12,697 nucleotides of DNA from Syntrophomonas_B sp035447945 (lineage in GTDB: Bacteria; Bacillota; Syntrophomonadia; Syntrophomonadales; Syntrophomonadaceae), in assembly GCA_035447945.1 (NCBI GenBank), contig DAOTHZ010000059.1:1-12697 (forward strand), written 5' to 3'. The notes under the pieces were generated by a model, which was given only the letters and a program-made list of their open reading frames with translations, searched no databases and was not told where the DNA came from. Both the position numbers and the translations under genes were made by a program. This document shows positions 5,417 to 12,605 of the stretch, in pieces. Within the stretch, counting starts at the first letter, position 1; every line of letters begins with the position of its first letter.

Positions 5417-6787
5417 ATGAGAAAGACTTATCTGGATGAATACAAGGCCAAATTAATCACCCCGGAAAAAGCAGCCCAATTGGTTCAAGCCAACCATGTC
5501 GTTGATTACGGAATGTTTGCCACCAAGCCGATTGACTTTGATATTGCCCTATCAAAACGAGCCGGTGACGGGCTGAAAAATGTAAGTGTTCGAGGCACGG
5601 GGACAGTCCTGCCGGTTCCGGAAGTCATTAAAAATGATACCGAACAGAAGTCATTTCAGTATTTTAGCTGGTATTTTACGGCGATTGATCGTACGGCTGG
5701 GGACTTTGGACTGGCCTGTCACTGTCCTTTCAATTATCATGAGGCGACCATGATGGCTTATAATCCTGATTTTGCAGCATACTGGCCGGATGTTTGGTGT
5801 GCCCAGGTTACACCCATGGATAAAGCCGGCTGTTTTAATTTTGGACTGGGTAATTCCCATAACCGTGGGATGGCCCTTAAATGTAAAATTGCCATCGTGG
5901 AAGTAAATGAGAACATGCCTCGTTGTCTGGGTGGAAGCGATGAATATGTTCACATCAATGAAATTGATTATATTATTGAAGGTTCCAACAACCCTGTTTT
6001 TGCAACACCTCCTTCGCCGGAAGCAACCCCGGAAGAACGAAAAATTGCCCAATACATTGTTGAGGAAATTGTTGATGGTTCCTGTATACAGTTGGGCATC
6101 GGCGCACTTCCCAATCTCATCGGCAATATGATCGCCGATTCCGATTTGAAGGATTTGGGCATACAAAGCGAAATGTTCTGCGATTCGATGGTAAGGATGT
6201 ATGAAACCGGAAGAATCACCAATGCCAAAAAAGCAAGAGACATCAACAAGAGCACTTTTTCTTTTTGTCTGGGCACGCAAGATACCTATGATTTTTTAGA
6301 TGACAATCCCCAGTGTGCTTCCTCGGCAGTTTATACCACCAACAGCCCCGAGGATGTTGCCAGAAATGATAATGTTGTATCCATCAACAATATTTTGGAA
6401 ATCGATTTGTTTACCCAGGTATGTTCAGAATCATCCGGGATAAGACAAATATCAGGCACCGGAGGTCAACTGGATTTTGTCGTTGGGGCCTTCCATTCCA
6501 AGGGCGGAAAAAGTTTTCTGGCTTTTTCTTCTACCTATAAAGACAAAGAAGGCAATATTCAATCCCGGGTCAAACCATTGCTGACCCCGGGCGGGATCGT
6601 TACTGTTCCACGTACTCAGGTTCATTATGTGGTGACTGAATATGGCAAAGTGAACATGAAAGCCCATTCCATTTGGGGAAGGGCGGAAGCTTTGATCAAC
6701 ATTGCCCATCCTGATTTTCGCGATGATTTGATCAAAGCTGCCAAGGAGATGAAAATCTGGTCACGAACCAATCAGATTCCTTTTTAA
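5417..6787 (+). CDS. Acetyl-CoA hydrolase/transferase family protein, butyryl-CoA:acetate CoA-transferase-like
   Basis: A 456-residue paralogue of the preceding gene, clearly alignable along its C-terminal half (ARNDNVVSINN, SGTGGQLDFVVGA at 346-358, VHYVVTEYGKVNM, ALINIAHPDFRDDL). The likely CoA-accepting glutamate is Glu252 in QSEMFCDS. GGQLDF keeps the Asp typical of the butyryl-CoA:acetate group. The N-terminal third differs strongly from the first protein, consistent with a different acid substrate or with the two forming an unusual pair. It starts at ATG with GGAGG upstream. It follows after 59 bases with no terminator or promoter seen, so co-transcription is likely. In butyrate producers the reaction releases butyrate; in syntrophic butyrate oxidisers it activates butyrate. 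Which applies here is unknown. Confidence 0.9.
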   Translation: MRKTYLDEYKAKLITPEKAAQLVQANHVVDYGMFATKPIDFDIALSKRAGDGLKNVSVRGTGTVLPVPEVIKNDTEQKSFQYFSWYFTAIDRTAGDFGLACHCPFNYHEATMMAYNPDFAAYWPDVWCAQVTPMDKAGCFNFGLGNSHNRGMALKCKIAIVEVNENMPRCLGGSDEYVHINEIDYIIEGSNNPVFATPPSPEATPEERKIAQYIVEEIVDGSCIQLGIGALPNLIGNMIADSDLKDLGIQSEMFCDSMVRMYETGRITNAKKARDINKSTFSFCLGTQDTYDFLDDNPQCASSAVYTTNSPEDVARNDNVVSINNILEIDLFTQVCSESSGIRQISGTGGQLDFVVGAFHSKGGKSFLAFSSTYKDKEGNIQSRVKPLLTPGGIVTVPRTQVHYVVTEYGKVNMKAHSIWGRAEALINIAHPDFRDDLIKAAKEMKIWSRTNQIPF

Positions 6788-6846
6788 TCGATCCTCCCAT
6801 GTGCAGTTAAACAAATAAATAAAAAAACGAGTGCTTACCGTTCCCG

Positions 6847-6879
6847 ATTGCCATATACTAGTAATTAGTATATGGCAAT
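6847..6879 (+). repeat. Perfect inverted repeat (candidate operator) in the leader of the sigma-54 activator gene
   Basis: Two perfect 14-base arms (ATTGCCATATACTA at 6847-6860 and its reverse complement at 6866-6879) flank a 5-base centre. It lies 65 bases before the TTG start of the activator and 59 bases after the stop of the second CoA-transferase. The arms are AT-rich and no T-tract follows, so it is a poor terminator and looks more like a protein-binding dyad. The 9-mer GATTGCCAT at its left edge also occurs at 3922-3930, just before the sigma-54 promoter. Confidence 0.75.
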
Positions 6880-6929
6880 TTAAATACGGATCGTCATCTC
6901 AGCGTCTGATTGATCATAGCAGGAAGAGC

Positions 6930-6947
6930 GGGGAGGTAAGCCTCTTG
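6930..6947 (+). promoter_or_regulatory. Ribosome-binding site deciding the activator start (TTG 6945)
   Basis: GGGGAGGT (6930-6937) is followed after seven bases by TTG (6945-6947), in frame with the long PAS-AAA+ protein. The more upstream in-frame GTG at 6831 has only an A-rich stretch before it, and its extra 38 codons would run through the inverted repeat and lack family-like sequence. Confidence 0.75.
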
Positions 6948-8318
6948 ACGGGACTGGCTGATTTGGACAAAAACATTTGGGGGCTGCTGGAAACTATTTT
7001 TGCCGGCTTTGAAGGTGCCATTATTATTGACGAGCACGGTGAAATTATGCTTTTCAGTGAGTATTATGCCAAAGAAATGGAAATTCAACGCGAAGATGTG
7101 ATCGGTAAAAACGTTCTGGAGGTATTTCCCACCACTCGATTAATGGAAGTCATCCAGACCGGTCAACCGATTATTGCCGATCGTTGGGAGCTATTAGGCA
7201 AAGGCCACATTGTATCCCGTATTCCCATCGAGTATCAGGGCAAGGTCATCGGTGCAATTGGTGTTAGTGTATTTCCATATCTTCAAATGCAGTATTATAT
7301 TAACAAGCTTTCAACACTTAGTGCGGAACTTTCATATTACAAGGAGACGGTTAAAAGACTGAGCGGTGCCAAATACTCCATGCAGTCCATCATTGGGCAA
7401 AGCGAGGCATTGCTGGAAGCCAAAGAAAAAGCACTTAAGATTGCCGATTCCACTGCTCCGGTAATACTTTACGGCGAGACGGGTACCGGTAAAGAGTTGT
7501 TTGCCCATGCCATTCACCAAGAAAGCCCGCGGCGAAACGGGCCCATGATTAGGGTTAATTGTGCCGGCATACCCGAAAACCTAATGGAATCAGAGTTTTT
7601 TGGTTATGAAGAGGGAGCCTTTACCGGTGCTAAAAAAGGAGGCAAGCCGGGTAAATTCGAACTTGCCAGTAAAGGCAGTATTTTTCTGGATGAAATCAGC
7701 CAGCTTCCGTATGCCATGCAATCGAAATTATTAAGAGTGTTGCAGGAAAAAGAATATGAAAGGGTAGGCGGAACAGAAGTGTTAAAAGCTGACGCCCGGG
7801 TCATTTCTGCTTCCAATGTCAATCTTAAAAAATTATTGCAACAGCATCTCTTCCGTGAAGACTTGTTTTACCGATTGAACGTATTTGTAATTCGTATTCC
7901 TCCTCTGCGGGAAAGAATCGGTGACATTCCACTTCTCGCGGAACATTTTTGGCAACAACAGAACAGCCAGAACGGTACCCGAATTGAAGGCATAGCGACC
8001 GAGGCCATGCGCCTTTTGAATAACTATGCCTGGCCGGGGAATGTAAGAGAACTCGAAACCAGTATCGAGAGAGCCTGTTTGGATTGCCAGAGCGGAATCA
8101 TCCAGATTGAAAATCTGGTCCGTTTTGGTGGAGGGAAAGGTTCAGACAAGAGTAATTCTCCACTGCCTACTTTAAAGGAATCAAGGGAGTCGGCTGAAAA
8201 AGCTGCCATCCTCAATGCCTTGGAAACAGCTGGCGGAAATAAACAGAAGGCGGCTGATTATCTAGGGATTCATCGTACTTCTTTGTATTATAAAATGCGT
8301 GAATTAGGCCTTATTTAG
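6945..8318 (+). CDS. PAS-domain sigma-54-dependent transcriptional activator (enhancer-binding protein)
   Basis: From the TTG start the protein has 457 residues. A PAS-like sensor domain (about 11-115) is followed by a helical linker (about 120-140). The AAA+ domain comes next (about 148-375): Walker A GETGTGKE (177-184), the sigma-54-contacting GAFTGA loop (224-229), Walker B SIFLDEI (245-251), FREDLFYRLNVF with arginine fingers (303-314), and WPGNVREL (363-370). A Fis-type helix-turn-helix ends it (about 420-455, ILNALETAGGNKQKAADYLG). Every motif needed to remodel sigma-54 holoenzyme is present. It most likely activates the sigma-54 promoter at 3951 and so the two CoA-transferases. There is no receiver domain, so the signal is probably a ligand or redox cue sensed by PAS. 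The signal is unknown. Confidence 0.95.
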   Translation: MTGLADLDKNIWGLLETIFAGFEGAIIIDEHGEIMLFSEYYAKEMEIQREDVIGKNVLEVFPTTRLMEVIQTGQPIIADRWELLGKGHIVSRIPIEYQGKVIGAIGVSVFPYLQMQYYINKLSTLSAELSYYKETVKRLSGAKYSMQSIIGQSEALLEAKEKALKIADSTAPVILYGETGTGKELFAHAIHQESPRRNGPMIRVNCAGIPENLMESEFFGYEEGAFTGAKKGGKPGKFELASKGSIFLDEISQLPYAMQSKLLRVLQEKEYERVGGTEVLKADARVISASNVNLKKLLQQHLFREDLFYRLNVFVIRIPPLRERIGDIPLLAEHFWQQQNSQNGTRIEGIATEAMRLLNNYAWPGNVRELETSIERACLDCQSGIIQIENLVRFGGGKGSDKSNSPLPTLKESRESAEKAAILNALETAGGNKQKAADYLGIHRTSLYYKMRELGLI

Positions 8319-8474
8319 CATTTCTAAAAGGAAACTTCATTTTTGCAAGCACTGATCCTTCAAATTAACAAAATATCCGTTATTAGAATTTATGAAATAA
8401 ATTAAATCATGGTCTATCTTGGATTAATGTTATAAAATTAGGTATAGATTCAGAAATGAGGGGAATGATAAAAA

Positions 8475-9134
8475 ATGAGGAAACATATCCCGATCGTTTT
8501 TTTAAGCCTTTTTTTGTGTCTGTTATTATGTCCGGTTGCCTTGGCTGCGGTTGATTGGCAAATTGATTGGCAGGAAAATGGTGCGGTCCAGGAAAAAGTT
8601 TTGGTTAGTGGCCAAGAATTAGTTCACACAGAAACGCAGTGGCAAAAGAGCAGTTCCGATAATCAAGTGACTTACAGCCGTAGCGTAGAAAACTGGCAAA
8701 CATACAATAACCTTGCCGACAAAATTCCAGTACAGGCCAAGGTCAAAGATTTGTTTTGCTGTAAGATTATTACCCTGACTGCACTGCCGGAGATCCAACC
8801 CAATACGCTTTACGCGGCGTTGAAGCAAAATGATGTAATGCGACTGCAAATGAATGTTCCCGGATTTATTCTTGATAGTAGTGGTACTTTCGGGGACAAT
8901 AATATAGTTGGCTGGGAAATCGATCAACCGGGACAGGTTTTCGAACAGGATTTCTTCTTTCGGGCGATTATGATTGACGGGCTGGGGTTAGGCATTGTAA
9001 TCCTTTCTTTTGGGGTTATCGTTTTGGCAATCTTCTTTGCGGTACGGATGCGCAAGGTCAATCGACTCATTGATGAGACGTATTCATTGGATAATGTCGT
9101 CATCGATGATGAAGAGGAAGAGCAACAAAGTTAG
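8475..9134 (+). CDS. Unrecognised exported, membrane-anchored protein (type I topology)
   Basis: A 219-residue protein with a signal peptide (basic MRKH, hydrophobic 6-20, likely cleavage near ALA-A at 22-25). A mostly beta-type extracytoplasmic domain (about 26-165) follows, then one membrane helix (about 168-190), a basic stop-transfer RMRK, and a short cytoplasmic tail ending in an acidic run DDEEEEQQS. I do not recognise the family with certainty. The segment RLQMNVPGFILDSSGTFGDNNIVGW (123-147) resembles the 'lPG.i..snG.....v.W' pattern of LppM/DUF3153-like domains, from memory only. No enzyme motif is seen. Two cysteines (C95, C96) sit in the exported domain. It lies 156 bases after the activator and may have its own promoter. 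A GAGGGG 11 bases before ATG is a modest ribosome-binding site. Confidence 0.8.
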   Translation: MRKHIPIVFLSLFLCLLLCPVALAAVDWQIDWQENGAVQEKVLVSGQELVHTETQWQKSSSDNQVTYSRSVENWQTYNNLADKIPVQAKVKDLFCCKIITLTALPEIQPNTLYAALKQNDVMRLQMNVPGFILDSSGTFGDNNIVGWEIDQPGQVFEQDFFFRAIMIDGLGLGIVILSFGVIVLAIFFAVRMRKVNRLIDETYSLDNVVIDDEEEEQQS

Positions 9135-9215
9135 GAAAAAATTGGGGATAATTTTAATAAAAAGATTGTTCGATACATAATAATTCTATGTTATAAAAAT
9201 ATTAATAATCATTCC

Positions 9216-9244
9216 TTGACTGGAAAAATGTTATGTGATAACAT
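9216..9244 (+). promoter_or_regulatory. Sigma-A promoter for rpoB-rpoC
   Basis: TTGACT (9216-9221), a 17-base spacer, and TAACAT (9239-9244) match 5/6 and 4/6 of consensus with optimal spacing. The start would be near 9251, giving a leader of about 137 bases before rpoB. A separate promoter is needed because two terminators cut rpoB off from the ribosomal operon. Confidence 0.72.
9228..9244 (+). repeat. Inverted repeat over the rpoB -10 box (candidate operator)
   Basis: ATGTTATGTGATAACAT is a perfect inverted repeat of 7-base arms around GTG. Its right arm contains the whole -10 element of the rpoB promoter. The same half-site ATGTTAT recurs at 9188-9194, forty bases upstream. A repressor bound here would occlude polymerase. 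No specific regulator can be named. Confidence 0.5.
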
Positions 9245-9317
9245 TAATAATTGCCATTATAGATGTATAATGGTATCGTTATGCAAAGGGTCAAGTTATT
9301 TTATGCTTTGAAAAAAT

Positions 9318-9352
9318 AAAAGCAAGGTTTATTAGAGTTAGGCCTTGCTTTT
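9318..9352 (+). terminator. Terminator-like hairpin in the rpoB leader
   Basis: A perfect 10-base stem AAAAGCAAGG (9318-9327) / CCTTGCTTTT (9343-9352) surrounds a 15-base loop. With GCAAGG/CCTTGC as the GC-containing stem, the final TTTT acts as a short U-tract. It ends 35 bases before the rpoB ATG and lies downstream of the likely rpoB promoter. It may end upstream transcripts or act as an attenuator for rpoBC. The large loop and short U-run make it weaker than the rplL terminators. Confidence 0.6.
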
Positions 9353-9387
9353 CACTCTTTTGCCAACTTTTATAAGGGGTGAAGTGA

Positions 9388-12300
9388 ATGGCACACATGG
9401 TGAAATATGGTACTGTCGAGAGGCTCACATATTCCCAGATCGTCGATGTACTCGAACTTCCCAATCTCATTCAGGTTCAATTAAGCTCCTACGATTGGTT
9501 TCTTACCTCAGGCTTAAGAACCGCCCTTCAGGAAGTATTCCCTATCTCAGACTTTACCGGTCATCTTGAATTGGATTTTATTGATTACAGTCTTGGTGAA
9601 CCGAAGTATGAGGTACAGGAGTGCAAGGAAAGGGATGTCAGCTATCAGGCTCCCTTAAAATTGAAGGTACGACTCAGCGACAAGGAAAGCGGAGAAATAA
9701 AAGAGTCGGAAGTCTACATGGGAGATCTGCCGTTGATGACCGACAAAGGAACATTCATTATCAACGGTGCAGAAAGAGTTGTGGTAAGTCAGCTGGTCAA
9801 ATCGCCGGGCGTTTATTTTAATGAGAAAATGGATGCAGCCGGTAACAGTCTGTATGGAGCAACGATTATTCCCAATCGCGGGGCATGGTTCGAACTGGAA
9901 ATGGACAGTGCGGGAGTGATATACACCCGTATTGACAAAACCAGAAAAATTCCCGTATCCGTTTTGTTACGTGCGCTGGGCTATGAGAGTAATGAAGATA
10001 TCCTTGGTTTGTTCAACAATGATGAGGCGATTGCCCGTACCTTGGACAAGGATACCACGACCAATAAAAAGGAAGCCTTGATTGAGTTTTATCGTCGTTT
10101 GCGTCCGGGTGAAATTGCGACTGAGGATGCTGCCGAACAATTATTAAAAAATCTCTTTTTTGATCCCCGCCGTTATGATATGGCAGTAGTCGGCAGATAT
10201 AAAGTCAATAAAAAACTGGGATTAAATACTCCGGTGGAGATTCGCAACCTGACCCATGAAGATATCATTACCACCATCAGCTATATATTGAAGCTGATTA
10301 ATGGCGAAGGCAAGACGGATGTCATTGACCATTTGGGCAACCGTCGGTTACGCTCGATCGGTGAATTACTACAGAATCAATTCCGTACCGGTTTAGTCAG
10401 GATGGAGAGGGTTGTGCGGGAAAGGATGAGTATCCACGATGTGGAGACCCTCACGCCGCAGGTGTTAATCAACATCCGCCCCATTACGGCTGCGGTAAAA
10501 GAATTTTTTGGCAGTTCCCAATTGTCTCAGTTTATGGATCAGACCAATCCGTTGGCGGAGCTCACCAATAAAAGAAGGTTAAGTGCTTTGGGGCCAGGGG
10601 GGCTGACACGTGAACGTGCAGGTTTCCAGGTTCGTGACGTTCATCACTCCCATTATGGGAGGATTTGTCCGATTGAGACCCCTGAAGGACCGAACATCGG
10701 CTTAATAGGCTCGCTGGCAACATATGGCCGGGTTAATGATTTTGGTTTTATTGAAACCCCCTACCGTAAAGTCGACAAGAAAAAAGGTCAGGTGTTAAAT
10801 GAGATTCACTATCTGTCGGCCGATGAAGAGGAGGAATTTATTGTTGCCCAAGCCAATTCACCGTTGGACAACAAAGGTAAATTCAAAGGGGAAAGAATAG
10901 AAGTAAGGTATGCAGAAGAAATTCTTGAAGTACCGATCAACAAAGTAGATTATATGGACGTATCTCCCAAACAGGTATTCAGTGTGGCAACTTCGTTGAT
11001 TCCATTCCTGGAAAANNNNNNNNNNNNNNNNNNNNNNNNNNNNNNNNNNNNNNNNNNNNNNNNNNNNNNNNNNNNNNNNNNNNNNNNNNNNNNNNNNNNN
11101 NNNNNNNNNNNNNNNACAGATAACGGAGAACTGGCTTTGGGCCGCAATGTTATGGTTGCGTTTATGCCTTGGGAAGGATATAACTACGAAGACGCCATCC
11201 TGCTGTCCGAGAAACTGGTAAAGGAAGATGTATTCACCTCGATTCATATTGAAGAATATGAGTGTGAAGCCCGTGATACCAAACTGGGACCGGAAGAGAT
11301 TACCCGTGATATTCCCAATGTATCCGAGGAAATGTTGAAAAACCTTGACGATCAAGGAGTAATCAGGGTTGGAGCAGAAGTCCGGCCGGATGATATTCTG
11401 GTTGGCAAGGTCACACCCAAAGGAGAAACCGAACTGACGCCGGAAGAAAGACTGTTACGCGCCATATTTGGCGAAAAAGCCCGCGAAGTGAGGGACTCAT
11501 CCTTACGGGTACCGCATGGTGAGGCAGGCAAGATTGTTGCCGTAAAACGGTTCTCCCGTGAAAACGGTGACGAATTGCCACCCGGTGTAAATCGACTGGT
11601 GCGGGTATATATAGCCCAGAAGAGGAAAATCTCCGAGGGAGATAAAATGGCCGGACGGCATGGCAACAAAGGCGTCATTTCAAGAATCTTGCCAGAAGAA
11701 GACATGCCTTTCCTGGATGACGGTACTCCGGTACAAATTGTTCTGAATCCCCTGGGCGTACCGTCCCGTATGAATATCGGTCAGATTCTCGAGTGTCATA
11801 TGGGTTGGGTTGCTAATGAATTGGGAATAAAAATTGCGACTCCCATATTTGATGGGGCTACAGAAGAAGATATTATAGAGCTGCGCACACAGGCTGGTCT
11901 CCCGCCCAGCGGCAAAGCAATTCTGCGCGACGGCAGAACCGGGGACAGATTTGACCATGAGGTAACAGTTGGTTATGTGTATATGCTGAAGTTGGCTCAT
12001 TTGGTCGATGACAAGATCCATGCCCGATCGATTGGTCCATATTCACTGGTTACCCAACAGCCGCTGGGAGGAAAAGCACAGTTTGGCGGACAGCGCTTCG
12101 GTGAAATGGAAGTATGGGCTTTGGAGGCATACGGTGCGGCCTATACATTACAGGAAATACTGACGGTGAAATCAGATGATGTCCAGGGACGATTAAAAAC
12201 CTACGAGTCAATTGTTAAAGGAGAGAACATCCCTGAACCGGGAGTGCCGGAAGGATTTAAAGTTTTAATAAAGGAATTGCAAAGTTTAGCCCTCGATATC

Positions 12301-12534
12301 AAAATACTGTCCAATGATGATCATGAGATTCAGATCAAAGATGTTGATTTTGCTCTTAACGAAAGAGAAAAGGCGATCGAATTGGGAATGGATCTGCCGG
12401 ATTTGCCGATGGCTCATGAAGGTGAGGGTGACAAGCCTGCAGAGGATGATTTTGAACCAGAGGAAGATCTTGACCAAGTTGATCTGGATGAAAAGGAGTT
12501 TTCAGCCCCGGATCTGGATGACGATTTAATATAA
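9388..12534 (+). CDS. rpoB: DNA-directed RNA polymerase subunit beta (contains assembly gap)
   Basis: This is the beta subunit of the core polymerase. It starts MAHMVKYGTVERLTYSQI with AAGGGGTGA upstream. Recognisable parts include the protrusion/lobe region (GTFIINGAERVVVSQL), the rifampicin region (SSQLSQFMDQTNPLAEL from residue 376), GRICPIETPEGPNIGL, then after the gap NGELALGRNVMVAFM, ARDTKLGPEEITRDIPN, KISEGDKMAGRHGNKGVIS and PYSLVTQQPLGGKAQFGG. The C-terminus is an acidic tail. Residue 394 is Asn, where E. coli has His526. The reading frame is 1048 codons counting 100 Ns. The frame continues across the Ns, but by comparison with B. subtilis about 110-120 residues belong there, not 33. 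It is probably intact in the organism and co-transcribed with rpoC, 71 bases downstream. Confidence 0.98.
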   Translation: MAHMVKYGTVERLTYSQIVDVLELPNLIQVQLSSYDWFLTSGLRTALQEVFPISDFTGHLELDFIDYSLGEPKYEVQECKERDVSYQAPLKLKVRLSDKESGEIKESEVYMGDLPLMTDKGTFIINGAERVVVSQLVKSPGVYFNEKMDAAGNSLYGATIIPNRGAWFELEMDSAGVIYTRIDKTRKIPVSVLLRALGYESNEDILGLFNNDEAIARTLDKDTTTNKKEALIEFYRRLRPGEIATEDAAEQLLKNLFFDPRRYDMAVVGRYKVNKKLGLNTPVEIRNLTHEDIITTISYILKLINGEGKTDVIDHLGNRRLRSIGELLQNQFRTGLVRMERVVRERMSIHDVETLTPQVLINIRPITAAVKEFFGSSQLSQFMDQTNPLAELTNKRRLSALGPGGLTRERAGFQVRDVHHSHYGRICPIETPEGPNIGLIGSLATYGRVNDFGFIETPYRKVDKKKGQVLNEIHYLSADEEEEFIVAQANSPLDNKGKFKGERIEVRYAEEILEVPINKVDYMDVSPKQVFSVATSLIPFLEXXXXXXXXXXXXXXXXXXXXXXXXXXXXXXXXXXTDNGELALGRNVMVAFMPWEGYNYEDAILLSEKLVKEDVFTSIHIEEYECEARDTKLGPEEITRDIPNVSEEMLKNLDDQGVIRVGAEVRPDDILVGKVTPKGETELTPEERLLRAIFGEKAREVRDSSLRVPHGEAGKIVAVKRFSRENGDELPPGVNRLVRVYIAQKRKISEGDKMAGRHGNKGVISRILPEEDMPFLDDGTPVQIVLNPLGVPSRMNIGQILECHMGWVANELGIKIATPIFDGATEEDIIELRTQAGLPPSGKAILRDGRTGDRFDHEVTVGYVYMLKLAHLVDDKIHARSIGPYSLVTQQPLGGKAQFGGQRFGEMEVWALEAYGAAYTLQEILTVKSDDVQGRLKTYESIVKGENIPEPGVPEGFKVLIKELQSLALDIKILSNDDHEIQIKDVDFALNEREKAIELGMDLPDLPMAHEGEGDKPAEDDFEPEEDLDQVDLDEKEFSAPDLDDDLI
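11016..11115. other. Assembly gap of 100 Ns inside rpoB
   Basis: Exactly 100 Ns, the conventional placeholder for a gap of unknown size. The flanks read ...SLIPFLE before and TDNGELALGRNVM after. In B. subtilis RpoB, recalled from memory, about 117 residues separate these anchors, so about 300-350 bases are probably missing. Confidence 0.95.
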
Positions 12535-12605
12535 GGCTTGTATCAACCCGTATCATAGCATCTAAATGACCAAGTAAGCACTTCTTCTGGAAGGGAGAGA
12601 ATGAT

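Noticed and set aside
5651..6280. Open minus-strand frame of 209 codons inside the second CoA-transferase
   Set aside because: Antisense shadow of a well-supported coding gene; no family-like sequence or start signals.
6847..6879. Palindrome as terminator of the CoA-transferase operon
   Set aside because: The stem is AT-rich and followed by only TTTAAA, not a U-tract; an operator fits better.
6831..6944. GTG start at 6831 giving a 38-residue longer activator
   Set aside because: No Shine-Dalgarno before it, the extension translates the palindrome, and TTG 6945 has a strong GGGGAGGT.
8419..8448. TTGGAT-N18-TATAGA as promoter of the exported-protein gene
   Set aside because: The -35 matches only three of six bases; some promoter is plausible in this AT-rich gap, but I cannot place it.
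9266..9271. TATAAT in the rpoB leader as a second promoter
   Set aside because: No acceptable -35 element at the right distance; kept the TTGACT/TAACAT pair instead.
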